From Halomonas sp. TD01 (lineage in GTDB: Bacteria; Pseudomonadota; Gammaproteobacteria; Pseudomonadales; Halomonadaceae), in the NCBI RefSeq assembly GCF_923868895.1, contig NZ_OV350343.1, positions 1,736,001-1,800,000 on the forward strand: a stretch of DNA of 64,000 bases, in the 5' to 3' direction. This document shows, one piece after another, positions 26,427 to 36,129 of this stretch. A program made the translations under genes and the position numbers. How positions within the stretch are numbered: position 1 is the first letter of the stretch; the number at the start of each line of letters is the position of its first letter. Below the pieces are notes generated by a model. It did not search any database, had not been told where the DNA came from, and saw only the letters and a program-made list of their open reading frames with translations.

Positions 26427-27549
26427 ACTACAAACGTTAGTTGACCTATTGTTAGCGGCCCTTCAAGAGCTCACCGTTATGCTAGGTGATCCTGTTCTTA
26501 GGATAGCCGTTTACAGCGTTATGGCGCTTGCCTCGGTTACGCTGTTAATGATGTTAAATGTACTGGTGCTCTCTGAGTTAGCTACTAGGCGCGAGCGAAG
26601 GCGAGCTGCCTTTACGCAGCTATGGCGCCCAGTGCTCACTGCTTGGAGTATTGGCGAGTATGAGAAGTTGCCGCCATTAACTCAGAAACGCCAGGAAGAG
26701 CGCCTTTGGCTACTGCTGATGTGGGTGAGTTTGCAGCGCCAGCTACGAGGCAGCACGAAAGAAAAGTTAAATGCGTTTTTTAACCACTTAGTGATGGATG
26801 ACTATGTAGTAGCTCTTCTAGGCAGTAGAAAAGTACACCGGCGGCTTTTAGCACTTACCTGCTTACGCTATGTAGGTGAAGAGCGTCATTGGGTGTCTGT
26901 AGCGCCGCTGGTAATGTCATCAAACGCGATAGAAAGCTTGGCGGCCGCGCAGGTGCTGGTTGCGATGAACCCAGCCCGTGCCATGCAGTTTTTAGTTCCT
27001 TTTTATATGCAACGACGAGATTGGGCGTATCTCCGCTTTAAGTCGCTCTGTAAGCAGGCGGGACGGACAGCAGCAGGGCCGCCGCTTCTTACGGCGTTGC
27101 AGCAAGGCTCTCCCATGCGAATTGTGGCGTTGCTTGAGTGGGTGTTACCGGCTAAAGCAGCAGGATGGGCTAGGCGTTGCCTTCACCAAACGCCTGTCTC
27201 TGTGGAAATGAGTAAAGAGCAGTGCGATGCCGTGTGTGCGTCGTTACGTTGTTTGGCAGAGTTGCATGATCGGCAAGACCGGGAGTTGTTAATAAATGCG
27301 CTCGACCACCCGCTGCCACAGGTGCGGGCTGAAGCTGTTGTTGCGTTCAAGCGCCAGGCAAACAGTGATGATGAGGCGCAATTTATTCGTGTGTTAAGTG
27401 ATTCTAATTGGTGGGTGCGTCAAGCGGCGGCTGACGCTTTAGTTGCGCTTCCGGGTATCGAGGCTCACCATCTTAGCGCCCTATACGAAGGGCTACAGGA
27501 TCGTTATGGCCGTGATGCGTTGCGTCGCGCGATGACGGAGAAGCAGTGA
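26416..27549 (+). CDS. Membrane-anchored HEAT-repeat protein
   Basis: 377 residues from a GTG at 26416, overlapping the YaiO gene by 11 bp; ATG at 26392 in the same frame is an alternative. A single transmembrane helix near the N-terminus (AVYSVMALASVTLLMMLNVL) is followed by a basic stretch and a long all-helical domain with HEAT-like units, for example LINALDHPLPQVRAEAVVAF and LSDSNWWVRQAAADALVAL. Such scaffolds bind proteins; the likely partners are the adjacent glycosyltransferase or receiver. Confidence 0.78.
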   Translation: MLSELQTLVDLLLAALQELTVMLGDPVLRIAVYSVMALASVTLLMMLNVLVLSELATRRERRRAAFTQLWRPVLTAWSIGEYEKLPPLTQKRQEERLWLLLMWVSLQRQLRGSTKEKLNAFFNHLVMDDYVVALLGSRKVHRRLLALTCLRYVGEERHWVSVAPLVMSSNAIESLAAAQVLVAMNPARAMQFLVPFYMQRRDWAYLRFKSLCKQAGRTAAGPPLLTALQQGSPMRIVALLEWVLPAKAAGWARRCLHQTPVSVEMSKEQCDAVCASLRCLAELHDRQDRELLINALDHPLPQVRAEAVVAFKRQANSDDEAQFIRVLSDSNWWVRQAAADALVALPGIEAHHLSALYEGLQDRYGRDALRRAMTEKQ

Positions 27550-28973
27550 TGGAAAGCTGGCAAGCAGTGCTCGGATTTGATTGGATTTGGTGGTTACAAG
27601 TTGGATTTATTAGTTACTTTGTACTGCTGAATGGCGGTTACTTAGCTCTGAATGTATTGTCCATGATTAGCCTCCGTCGCTATATGCGCCAGCGTGCTGA
27701 GCTTGGTGAAACAGTGCCATACCTTGGTGTGGAGCCAGCTGTATCCATTCTGGTGCCAGCGTTTAACGAAGAGGCTACCATTCGCACGTCGCTTCTATCG
27801 CTGATGCAGCTTCAGTATCCTGAGTTTGAAATTGTGGTTATTAACGATGGTTCAAAGGACAACACCCTGGCAGAACTGAAAGAAGCCTTTGATCTAGAGG
27901 AGTATCCTGAACCACTGCGCCTCAGTGTTTCCCATAAAGAAGTGTTAGGTGTTTATCGCTCGCGTCGCTATAGCCATCTAAAAGTGATTGATAAAGCGAA
28001 TGGGGGTAAGGCAGACGCTTTAAATGCTGGGATTAACGCGGCTAGGCACGAGCTTTTTTGCGCAGTAGATGCCGATTCCATTTTGCAGCGAGATAGCCTG
28101 TTACGGGTTGTTCAACCTTTTTTAGAGGATGAGCGCACGATAGCGGCTGGTGGTACGGTGCGTATTGCCAATGGCTCCAAAGTTCAAGGGGGGTATTTGC
28201 TTGAGGCAGGACTTCCTCGCAATTTGCTAGCACGTTTTCAAATTGTTGAGTATTTGCGCGCGTTCTTATTAGGCCGTTTAGGCTGGACGCCGATGAATGC
28301 GGTGTTGATTATTTCAGGAGCATTTGGCCTATTTAATCGTGAGCGAGTGATTGATATCGGTGGCTATAGCACTACCACTGTAGGGGAAGATATGGAGCTA
28401 GTGGTGCGGTTGCACCGCTATCACCGTGAAAAGAACCTTCCGTATCGTATCCAATATTTGCCAGACCCTATTTGCTGGACAGAAGCGCCCGAAGATATTG
28501 CCACGTTAGGCAAGCAGCGTAGTCGTTGGCAGCGTGGGCTGGCCGAAAGTCTATCGCGTCATGCCAAAATGGCGGTGAGTCGTCGAGGTGGAGCGCCGGG
28601 AAGGCTGGCATGGCCATTTATGGCATTGTTTGAGTGGCTGGGGCCATTAATTGAACTAGGTGGCTACCTGTTTATGTTGGTCGGTTTCAGTTTGGGGGTT
28701 ATTTCTCCTGTAGCGTTGACCGTCTTTATGTTGGTTGCCATTGGTATGGGCATCCTGCTGTCGGTTAATGGGTTGTTACTGGAAACGCTATCGTTTCGCG
28801 TATACGCAAAACGGGGGGATATGTGGCGGCTATTTCTTGTGGCAGTGATAGAGAACTTTGGTTATCGACAATTAAATACTCTCTGGCGCTGTCGTGGTTT
28901 ATGGCAATGGTTTTCACGTCGTAAGCATCAGTGGGGGGCTATGAAGCGGAGTGGCGAATGGGGAAAACATTAA
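27549..28973 (+). CDS. Processive family-2 glycosyltransferase (PgaC/HAS-like)
   Basis: 474 residues; ATG at 27549 overlaps the previous stop (TGATG). Membrane helix about 17-40, GT2 domain (SILVPAFNEEATI, VINDGSKDNT), catalytic D174-A-D176, TVGEDMELV acceptor motif and Q323-x-x-R326-W327, the mark of processive synthases, then three or more C-terminal helices. It probably polymerises an activated sugar into a chain across the inner membrane. The product is unknown; no deacetylase typical of Pga clusters is nearby. Confidence 0.9.
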   Translation: MESWQAVLGFDWIWWLQVGFISYFVLLNGGYLALNVLSMISLRRYMRQRAELGETVPYLGVEPAVSILVPAFNEEATIRTSLLSLMQLQYPEFEIVVINDGSKDNTLAELKEAFDLEEYPEPLRLSVSHKEVLGVYRSRRYSHLKVIDKANGGKADALNAGINAARHELFCAVDADSILQRDSLLRVVQPFLEDERTIAAGGTVRIANGSKVQGGYLLEAGLPRNLLARFQIVEYLRAFLLGRLGWTPMNAVLIISGAFGLFNRERVIDIGGYSTTTVGEDMELVVRLHRYHREKNLPYRIQYLPDPICWTEAPEDIATLGKQRSRWQRGLAESLSRHAKMAVSRRGGAPGRLAWPFMALFEWLGPLIELGGYLFMLVGFSLGVISPVALTVFMLVAIGMGILLSVNGLLLETLSFRVYAKRGDMWRLFLVAVIENFGYRQLNTLWRCRGLWQWFSRRKHQWGAMKRSGEWGKH

Positions 28974-29075
28974 ATGCTATCTGAAAATCAGCGGTAGTCA
29001 GTCGCGACTCCCGCAGGGTTTACCGATAAGTCCTAGTTTGATACACCTGTTTTGCGGGCTTTGCGACTAAAATAT

Positions 29076-29933
29076 CTAGCGAATCCCTGCCCTTAAAAAC
29101 GACTGCACGAATTGACGCTGAAAGAGCAGGAAGGCGATTAGCAGTGGGGCGATACTTAATAGCGTGGCGGCACTCACCGTGGCCCAGTTTACGCCGGTTT
29201 CCGGGGCAGAGAAGACCCCTAAGCCGACGGTTAATGGGCGGCTTTCTACTGAATTGGTCACAACCAGTGGCCACAGGAAATTGTTCCAGTGGTGGCTGAT
29301 GGAGACCAACCCGTAAGCAAGATAAGTGGGCTTGGCCAGGGGAACATATACTTTCCAAAGAATTTCGAGCCAGTTGCAGCCTTCAATGCGGGCTGCATCT
29401 TCTAGTTCTCGGGGAATCGTCTTAAAGGTTTGGCGCAGCAAAAAAATGCCGAAGGCACTGGCTACGTAGGGCAGGCCAATACCGGTGATAGTGTTGATCA
29501 GCCCCAGCTCGCTAGCGATGCGGTAGTTTTCGACAATCAGTACTTCGGGAAATACGAAGAGCTGAATAAGCACCAGCATAAACAGTATGTTCTTGCCAGG
29601 AATTGGAAAGCGCGCAAAGGCAAACGCCGCCAAGGTGCACACAATGAACTGGGCGAGTACCACCCCCGTTACCAGCATAAAGGTGTTTAGATAATAGCGA
29701 GCAAAGGGGGCTTGCCCCCAGGCGACAGCGAAGTTCTCCAGTGTTAATGGCGCAAACAGCGTAAAACTGACCATAAATTCGCTGGGGTGGAACGCTGCCC
29801 AAAATGCGTACAGCAGCGGAAAAATCCAGATAAGCGCCAGCAGCCAAGCAGCAATGGTTTCAAGCGATGGCACTGAAAAAAAGCGCGCGCGTGGCGAGTA
29901 TGTTTTTGAAGGCAGTGATGAGGTTGAGCTCAT
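29076..29933 (-). CDS. Carbohydrate ABC importer permease (UgpE/MalG-like)
   Basis: 285 residues, six transmembrane segments, with the EAA loop ELEDAARIEGCNWLEI. It is the second inner-membrane subunit of the importer and overlaps the first permease gene by 4 bases. Last gene of the unit, converging on the glycosyltransferase gene across about 100 bp. Confidence 0.92.
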   Translation of the reverse strand: MSSTSSLPSKTYSPRARFFSVPSLETIAAWLLALIWIFPLLYAFWAAFHPSEFMVSFTLFAPLTLENFAVAWGQAPFARYYLNTFMLVTGVVLAQFIVCTLAAFAFARFPIPGKNILFMLVLIQLFVFPEVLIVENYRIASELGLINTITGIGLPYVASAFGIFLLRQTFKTIPRELEDAARIEGCNWLEILWKVYVPLAKPTYLAYGLVSISHHWNNFLWPLVVTNSVESRPLTVGLGVFSAPETGVNWATVSAATLLSIAPLLIAFLLFQRQFVQSFLRAGIR

Positions 29934-30814
29934 TGGTAGTGTGTCCTGCGATCGAGAACCGTGAACTTCAGCGTGGCCACCACCGCAAGCACTAGCAAAA
30001 TGACCACGGTGATGGTGGCCGCCATGGTGCGGTCAAAGAAGGAGAACGCGTTCTCATAAACGTAATAAAGCAGCAGGTTAGTGGCGTTGTTCGGACCGCC
30101 CTTGGTCAAAATGAACAGGTGATCGACGACCCGTACTGCATTAATTAGCGCGTTGATCAGCACAAATAGCGTGGTGGGCATCAGCAGTGGGAAGGTCACC
30201 CGCCTGAAGAAGCTCCAGCGACTGGTGCCCTCAAGCTCAGAAGCCTCCTTCAGTTCTGGCGGAATCCCCTGCAGCGCTGCCAGATAAAAAATCATGAAAA
30301 AGCCGGCTTCCTTCCATATCGACATCACAATCACAGAGCCAAGCGCCACGCTTGGATCGCCAAGCCAGTTCACGCCGGAAAATCCTAGCGCGCCGAGCAA
30401 CTTGTTAAACAGGCCGATCTGCGGCGCGTAGAAGAACATCCAGATATTGGCGGCTGCGATCATTGGCAAAATAGTAGGGGTAAAATAAGCCATCCGCACA
30501 AAGCCACGCCCGCGCAATTTGCCATTTACAAACAGCGCCATCGCCAAGGCCAGAGCGATAGACGTAGGAATCGTACCTAGCGCATAGATCAGGTTGTTAC
30601 GGGCTACCTTCCAAAACGTCGGGTCTGCAAACAACACGTGGTAGTTTTCTAGCCCTACAAATTGCGTAGGCGCACCGCGAAAGCCGGGTAAAAACAAGCT
30701 GTTGACCACAGTGGCGATGGTTGGAAGGTAAGCAAAGGTGGCTAACAGTATGGCGGCAGGCAACAGCAACAGGGCGCCGTAAAGCTGCATTTTGCGGTGG
30801 TCGGTGAAGGACAT
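29930..30814 (-). CDS. Carbohydrate ABC importer permease (UgpA/MalF-like)
   Basis: 294 residues from ATG at 30814 (a GTG 15 bases upstream is an alternative; neither has a strong site). Six helices and the EAA loop ELKEASELEGTSRWSFF. It pairs with the following permease. The G3P-type importer UgpAE is the nearest family by appearance, but the substrate is open. Confidence 0.9.
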   Translation of the reverse strand: MSFTDHRKMQLYGALLLLPAAILLATFAYLPTIATVVNSLFLPGFRGAPTQFVGLENYHVLFADPTFWKVARNNLIYALGTIPTSIALALAMALFVNGKLRGRGFVRMAYFTPTILPMIAAANIWMFFYAPQIGLFNKLLGALGFSGVNWLGDPSVALGSVIVMSIWKEAGFFMIFYLAALQGIPPELKEASELEGTSRWSFFRRVTFPLLMPTTLFVLINALINAVRVVDHLFILTKGGPNNATNLLLYYVYENAFSFFDRTMAATITVVILLVLAVVATLKFTVLDRRTHYQ

Positions 30815-30891
30815 AATTGAATACCGCACGTTGGAAGCGCCGGAGCGAACCCCGGCGAACAGGTCTATAAATTACCTTTGAACGAAGAGCC

Positions 30892-32172
30892 TTAGCGGGC
30901 GTAGCGACGCAGCACGCTATCGGCCTCTTGCTGCGCTTGGTTAAGCGCTTCTCGTGGTGTCATTTGACCGGTCAGCGCCGCTTGCACGGCGTTATCCAAG
31001 GCGCGGCGAATGCGGCCACCCTGGTAAGTGGAAAGCTCTGCCGTGCCGTGTTCAAGCTGGTCGCGGGCGACCGCGGCAGGTGGGAACTCTTCCACATAGT
31101 CTTGCAGCGCGTCGGTTTCGTAGGCGGCGGGGCTAACGCCCATATAGCCGGTCTCAATTGACCAAGCAGCGGCGCGCTCAGGGTCGGTCATCCAGCGAAT
31201 AAAGGTCATCGCCGCGCGTTGCTCTTCTTCCGTCGTATCTTCAAAAATGTAGAAGTTGCCACCGCCAGTAGGACTGCCGCGCTGGGTTTTCATCGGCAGC
31301 ATGGCGACGCCAAAATCAAACGTTGCGTCACTCCGCACAGCGGTTAGGTTGCCGGTGGTGTGCCACATCATCGCGGTAGACTGTTCGAGAAAGTTCTGGC
31401 GTAGGGTGCCCCACTCAATGGTGCCGTCAGGCATGGCATTGTGCTCGGTGGCTAGCGATACCCAATACTCCAGCGCTTCAACCGCTGCGGGGTCATCGAA
31501 GTAGACTTCGGTGCCATCTTCGCTCATTAGCCGGTGGCCATTTTGAAAAGCGAATGCCTGGAACATCCAGTAGGGGTAGCCGGTAGAAGGAACCATCACA
31601 CCCCACTGCTCACCATTAGAGGTTTCGCGCACGGTAGCGGCCATGTCGGCCATCTCTTGCCAGTTTTCAGGGGGCGTTTCGGGGTCAAGACCTGCCGCTT
31701 CAAAGACGTCTTTGTTCCAGAACAGCACAATGGTCGAGCGTTGGAAGGGGATGCCGTAAGTTTTGCCATCCAACTGGCCGTTTTCCATCAGGCCTGGGTA
31801 GAAGCTATCGAGCCACTCACGCTCTTCATCGGTTTCGACCAGGTCGTCGAAGGCGACAATGGCGTTTTGCTCAATTAACTCGTATAGGTCGATAGAAAAC
31901 AGCACCGATAGTTGCGGTGTATCGCCTGCTTCGATGGCAGACATTGCCCGCACGCGGGTGTCATCGTAGTTGCCAGCATAAATCGCAGCTACGTTGATAT
32001 CCGGATGCTCGCTTTCAAACTCAGCTACTAAATTATCCACCACGTCGGTTAGCGCACCGCCCACCGAAACGGGGTAGTACATAGTGAGGTCAACGCTATT
32101 CGCATTAGCGTGAGCAACACTTAATAGGCCAGCTGCCAGGGTAGTCATAGCGAAAGGAATACGTAAACGCAT
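30892..32172 (-). CDS. Carbohydrate ABC importer binding protein (UgpB-like)
   Basis: 426 residues from ATG at 32172, chosen because GGAG lies 7 bases before it (a GTG start 12 bases upstream would swallow that site). Signal peptide to about residue 25. The pattern VDNLVAEFESEHPDI, GKTYGIPFQRST, VLFWNKDVFEAAGLDP and a late TGYMGVSPAAY matches UgpB-type solute-binding proteins. It could bind glycerol 3-phosphate or another polyol or sugar. Confidence 0.9.
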   Translation of the reverse strand: MRLRIPFAMTTLAAGLLSVAHANANSVDLTMYYPVSVGGALTDVVDNLVAEFESEHPDINVAAIYAGNYDDTRVRAMSAIEAGDTPQLSVLFSIDLYELIEQNAIVAFDDLVETDEEREWLDSFYPGLMENGQLDGKTYGIPFQRSTIVLFWNKDVFEAAGLDPETPPENWQEMADMAATVRETSNGEQWGVMVPSTGYPYWMFQAFAFQNGHRLMSEDGTEVYFDDPAAVEALEYWVSLATEHNAMPDGTIEWGTLRQNFLEQSTAMMWHTTGNLTAVRSDATFDFGVAMLPMKTQRGSPTGGGNFYIFEDTTEEEQRAAMTFIRWMTDPERAAAWSIETGYMGVSPAAYETDALQDYVEEFPPAAVARDQLEHGTAELSTYQGGRIRRALDNAVQAALTGQMTPREALNQAQQEADSVLRRYAR

Positions 32173-32189
32173 AAACGGCTCCACGAGTG

Positions 32190-33317
32190 TCAGTGCTGGA
32201 AAGAGCCCACCGCGGGTGGACGAGGAACGGTTCGGTATGTTGGCGTAAGCGCGCCCATCATGAGGTCGTCTCGCCGTGTACCGTGAGGATCGAAAAAGTG
32301 AGCGCTTTCTGCTGGCCAGTACAGACGGCAGGTCGAGTTGGGTACAGAGTGTTTGCCGCTAATTCGAACGCGTAAGGTATGTGCGCCCACTACCACATGA
32401 GCAATGGTGTCCGCGCCTAGGTACTCTTCGCTCAACACCATTGCGGGAACGCCGGGTTCAGATTCGGGGCGTAGCTCGATATCTTCTGGGCGCACACCCA
32501 GTTGCCCGCCCGCGGCTTCTAAAGGAGCGACCGGCGTCGTTGGTTCGCCTTCTATAACGGCTCCCTTTTCACCTGCTACCAGTGGCAGGAGATTCATGGC
32601 GGGGCTACCAATGAAACTAGCGGCGAAGGCACTGGCCGGGCGGTTATAGAGCTCGTCAGGTGTGCCGTCTTGAACGATTTTTCCTTGCTGCATCAAAATC
32701 ACACGATCGCCCATGCTCATGGCCTCCACTTGGTCGTGAGTAACGTAAATCACCGTCATGTTTAAGCGGCTTTGCAGCGCTTTAATTTCCCGACGCATAT
32801 CACTTCGCAGCCGTGCATCCAGGTTGGAAAGTGGCTCATCCATCAAGCAGATCGGGTGTTCAGAAATAATCGCGCGGGCCAACGCCACCCGCTGGCGCTG
32901 GCCGCCGGAAAGCTGGGCAGGCTTGCGGTTTAAGTAGTCAGTAAGATCAACCAGTTCAGCGACGTGGGCTAACCGTTGGCGCTGTTCGGCTTTGGGTACG
33001 TTGCGGCTGCGTAGGCCAAAAACGATATTGTCGGCAACGCTCAAGTGCGGGAACAGCGCATAGGACTGAAACACCATGCTCAGCCCGCGGTCGCCGGGGG
33101 GAAGAAGGGTGACATCGCGCTCGCCAATATGGATTTTCCCGCTACTGGCCCCTTCCAAACCCGCCACCATACGCAGCGTGGTAGATTTGCCGCAGCCAGA
33201 TGGCCCCAGCAAAATAACGAACTGCCCAGGCGTGACATCAAACGAGATGTCATCGACAGCGGTTGTCGCGCCCCAACATTTGGAGACGCGCTCCAGGCGG
33301 ATACGCGATTGGCTCAT
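32190..33317 (-). CDS. Carbohydrate ABC importer ATPase (UgpC/MalK-like)
   Basis: 375 residues from ATG at 33317 behind AAGGGG; an upstream in-frame start at 33335 lacks a site. Walker [43 protein letters not shown] and VTHDQVEAM, then a TOBE/MalK-type regulatory domain (about 240-375). It is first in the importer unit, 17 bp ahead of the binding-protein gene, an order unlike E. coli ugpBAEC. Confidence 0.92.
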   Translation of the reverse strand: MSQSRIRLERVSKCWGATTAVDDISFDVTPGQFVILLGPSGCGKSTTLRMVAGLEGASSGKIHIGERDVTLLPPGDRGLSMVFQSYALFPHLSVADNIVFGLRSRNVPKAEQRQRLAHVAELVDLTDYLNRKPAQLSGGQRQRVALARAIISEHPICLMDEPLSNLDARLRSDMRREIKALQSRLNMTVIYVTHDQVEAMSMGDRVILMQQGKIVQDGTPDELYNRPASAFAASFIGSPAMNLLPLVAGEKGAVIEGEPTTPVAPLEAAGGQLGVRPEDIELRPESEPGVPAMVLSEEYLGADTIAHVVVGAHTLRVRISGKHSVPNSTCRLYWPAESAHFFDPHGTRRDDLMMGALTPTYRTVPRPPAVGSFQH

Positions 33318-33415
33318 AAACCCCTTCACCAGCAATAAACAACGATGTTTCAGAGTGCGATGAAGGTGTTTCGGTTGTGTGACGCTTATGTGGCGAGGAT
33401 ATGTCAGCCTAAGCG

Positions 33416-34834
33416 TTAGACAGTGATTTTAATGCCATAACGCTGCAGCCTGCGCACCACGCTGGATTGGCTGATACCCAGCCGTTCAGCGATGGCATAC
33501 GTGCTGGGTAGCGTTTTGCTCAGCGCTTCCAGTGTGTCGCGCTCCAGCCTGGCGAGGTACTGCTTTAGGGTTTCCTCTGGTGCTAAGGCGGCGACTAACG
33601 AAGAGGTTGAAGTTTGCGCTAGATTAGCAGGGGGCTGCTCCGTAAAGGGGTGAGGGCTAGGTGCTTCAATTTGATCCGTTGGGCTGGATAACCAAGCTCT
33701 TTCTAGCCAGTTTTCAAGCTCGCGGACGTTACCTGGCCAGTCGCTTCCCATTAAGGTTGACCATACTTGGTTGCCCAGGATTTTTTGTCGCCCATAGCGT
33801 TGGTTAAGGCGCTTCAAACAGGCTTCCACGAGATCAGGAATATCCTCTCGGCGGTCGCGTAAAGGAGGAAGCGTGACCGGTATGACGTTGAGACGGTAGT
33901 AAAGATCCAGGCGAAATAGGCCCGCTTCTACTTGTTTAGCTAGATTCTGATTCGTGGCGACAACTAAGCGAAAGTCCACTTTGCGCGGTCGTGTATCACC
34001 TAACCGGGTAAGGCTCCCGTCCTGGATGACTTTTAGCAGTTTGGTTTGCATTAATAGCGGAAGCTCACCGATTTCATCGAGAAACAGTGTGCCGCCTTCC
34101 GCCTGCTCTAATAAGCCTGCTTTTCCTTGACGGGCAGCGCCGCTAAACGCGCCTGGTTGATAGCCAAACATCTCAGACTCAAATAAGTTTTCGGGAATGG
34201 CCGCACAGTTAACCTCAATAAAGGGGTGGTCCTGACGCTGGCTCCAGCGGTGAAGCTGCTTGGCAAACGCGGTTTTCCCCACGCCTGACTCCCCTAGCAT
34301 CAATACATTGGCGTCCGAGGGGGCGACCCGCTTGAGAAGCAAGGCGACTTCACGCATAACGTGGCTTCTTGCCTGCAGGTTATCCAACGCATCGTCCAGC
34401 GCTTGCTCTTCTGCATCGGGGGCTGCTTGGCTGCGCTTTAAATGCTCACTAAAGCGCTTCTGGAGTAGTGCATATTCGTCTTGTAGTAACTGTAAATCGG
34501 TTAAGTCTCTGGAACGGCTAATAACACGTTCCAATTTTCCATTAACAAAGACGGGGTAAGCGTCAGCAATAACACGGCGTCCGGTGCCTGTTACCTGCAT
34601 AAGTTGTGCTGGTTGGTGGGTGCGCATCACTTCTAAGGTGATGGATGGCTTCAAGATGCCTGCTTGCTGAAGCTGGTAAACGCTACTGCCTAGCAACTCT
34701 TCCCGGGGCGCGCCATAAACAGCCTCAGCGCCAGGACTAATATCAAGCACTCGACCTTCGCCGCTGACGATAAAGAAGTGGTCGTTGGCGGTTTCCACAA
34801 TGGTTTTTAGCACGCACTTATCGATTTCACTCAC
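33416..34834 (-). CDS. Sigma-54-dependent activator with PAS domain
   Basis: 472 residues. PAS sensor (about 10-120: [19 protein letters not shown]), AAA+ domain with Walker [10 protein letters not shown], Walker [13 protein letters not shown] and sigma-54 loop GAFSGA (Ser for the usual Thr), and a Fis/TyrR-like HTH at the C-terminus ([19 protein letters not shown]). It is divergent from gbuA, and the gap holds a -24/-12 promoter and paired TGCATC palindromes, so it is the probable activator of the guanidinobutyrate operon. Confidence 0.93.
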   Translation of the reverse strand: MSEIDKCVLKTIVETANDHFFIVSGEGRVLDISPGAEAVYGAPREELLGSSVYQLQQAGILKPSITLEVMRTHQPAQLMQVTGTGRRVIADAYPVFVNGKLERVISRSRDLTDLQLLQDEYALLQKRFSEHLKRSQAAPDAEEQALDDALDNLQARSHVMREVALLLKRVAPSDANVLMLGESGVGKTAFAKQLHRWSQRQDHPFIEVNCAAIPENLFESEMFGYQPGAFSGAARQGKAGLLEQAEGGTLFLDEIGELPLLMQTKLLKVIQDGSLTRLGDTRPRKVDFRLVVATNQNLAKQVEAGLFRLDLYYRLNVIPVTLPPLRDRREDIPDLVEACLKRLNQRYGRQKILGNQVWSTLMGSDWPGNVRELENWLERAWLSSPTDQIEAPSPHPFTEQPPANLAQTSTSSLVAALAPEETLKQYLARLERDTLEALSKTLPSTYAIAERLGISQSSVVRRLQRYGIKITV

Positions 34835-34869
34835 AGCGATTGTCTCTTGAATAATCTCTGATTCATTTT

Positions 34870-34884
34870 TGCATCAACGATGCA
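34870..34884. promoter_or_regulatory. Putative activator site 1 (TGCATC-N3-GATGCA)
   Basis: A perfect 6-bp inverted repeat 85 bp upstream of the -24 element. The same hexamer recurs in the second site, suggesting an enhancer for the divergent sigma-54 activator. Confidence 0.6.
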
Positions 34885-34910
34885 TATTTGACTTAAGTGT
34901 ACGTCATTTT

Positions 34911-34926
34911 GATGCATTATTGCATC
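34911..34926. promoter_or_regulatory. Putative activator site 2 (GATGCA-N4-TGCATC)
   Basis: The same hexamers in everted order around 4 bases, about 42 bp upstream of the -24 element. With site 1 there are four half-sites in 57 bp. Confidence 0.55.
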
Positions 34927-34966
34927 GGTGATGGCTGGAAGCCCTATTATCAGGGCGTTCAGAGAC

Positions 34967-34985
34967 TTGGCATGTTCTGTGCAAT
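34967..34985 (+). promoter_or_regulatory. Sigma-54 (-24/-12) promoter of gbuA
   Basis: TTGGCATGTTCTGTGCAAT: the invariant GG (34969-34970) and GC (34981-34982) are 12 bp apart, as required, and match TGGCAC-N5-TTGC closely. The start of transcription would be near 34993, about 50 bases before the gbuA ATG. Confidence 0.8.
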
Positions 34986-35045
34986 GTATTTCGCTATTAG
35001 TACGCAATACAGCGCTACAACATAAACAACGCCAAGGAGATCTGT

Positions 35046-35996
35046 ATGTCTGATTTTAACCAGCCGCTCGGTGGCAATATCATGCCGCGCTTTGGTGGGC
35101 CTGCCACTATGATGCGTTTACCCACCCAAGAAAGCGCAGCTGGCTTAGATGCTGCTTTTATCGGTATTCCAATGGATATTGGTACGTCTAATCGACCTGG
35201 TACGCGTCTTGGCCCACGTCAGATTCGTGATGAATCTCGCATGCTTCGACCCTATAACATGGCGACCCGCGCCGCGCCGTTTGAAAGTTTACAAGTGGCC
35301 GATATAGGTGACGTGCCCATCAACACGTTTCATCTGCCCAAAAGCGTTGACATCATCACGGCCTTTTATGATGACGTGCTTAAGCACGACTGCATTCCGT
35401 TAACGCTGGGTGGCGAACACACCCTGACACTGCCCATTTTACGTGCCATTGCCAAAAAACATGGGCCAGTGGGGCTGATCCATATTGATGCCCATGCCGA
35501 TGTAAACGAGCACATGTTCGGTGAGCCGATTGCCCATGGCACGCCGTTTCGCCGTGCCCAGGAAGAAGGCCTGTTAGCCCACGGCAAAGTGGTTCAAATC
35601 GGCCTTCGTGGTACCGGTTACGCAGCCGAGGATTTTGATTGGTGCCGAGGCCAGGGTTTCCGCGTCGTTCCCGCTGAAGAGTGCTGGTATCGCTCGCTTG
35701 CCCCCTTGATGGAAGAAGTGCGCGAGCAGATGGGCGATGTGCCTGTCTATATCAGCTTCGATATCGATGGCTTGGACCCTTCCGTTGCGCCAGGAACGGG
35801 AACGGTTGAGATGGGCGGGCTGACCTCAGCGCAAGGGCTGGAAATTGTGCGCGGTGCGGCAGGGTTAAACATTGTCGGCTGTGATCTGGTAGAAGTGTCG
35901 CCTCCTTACGACCCTAGCGGTAACACCGCATTAATGGGCGCCACACTGCTGTACGAAATGCTCTGCGTGCTGCCGGGCGTGAAGCACGGTGATTAA
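35046..35996 (+). CDS. gbuA: Guanidinobutyrase (ureohydrolase family)
   Basis: 316 residues. Dinuclear manganese ligands: H125 in GGEHT, D148-A-H150-A-D152 and FDIDGLDP. The N-terminal pattern QPLGGN..MPRFGG..TMMRLP and YNMATRAAPF closely resemble Pseudomonas GbuA rather than agmatinase SpeB. It hydrolyses 4-guanidinobutyrate to GABA and urea. It sits upstream of a carrier, a 2-ketoarginine-decarboxylase-like gene and an aldehyde dehydrogenase that would make its substrate. Confidence 0.88.
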   Translation: MSDFNQPLGGNIMPRFGGPATMMRLPTQESAAGLDAAFIGIPMDIGTSNRPGTRLGPRQIRDESRMLRPYNMATRAAPFESLQVADIGDVPINTFHLPKSVDIITAFYDDVLKHDCIPLTLGGEHTLTLPILRAIAKKHGPVGLIHIDAHADVNEHMFGEPIAHGTPFRRAQEEGLLAHGKVVQIGLRGTGYAAEDFDWCRGQGFRVVPAEECWYRSLAPLMEEVREQMGDVPVYISFDIDGLDPSVAPGTGTVEMGGLTSAQGLEIVRGAAGLNIVGCDLVEVSPPYDPSGNTALMGATLLYEMLCVLPGVKHGD

Positions 35997-36057
35997 CCAG
36001 TCCTGAAATAGAACAAATAAAAGCGCTTACCTGACAAGGCGCTAATGAACAAAGAAA

Positions 36058-36081
36058 TGGCAGGCTGCTTATTGCCTGCCA
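36058..36081 (+). other. Stem-loop between gbuA and carrier gene
   Basis: 8-bp stem TGGCAGGC / GCCTGCCA with an 8-base loop and no T-run. It may stabilise or attenuate the transcript between gbuA and the downstream genes; it does not look like a full terminator. Confidence 0.5.
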
Positions 36082-36129
36082 GGATGCCGCCAACCCACCT
36101 CTAATAATCACTTCCAATAGGTGAAACGT

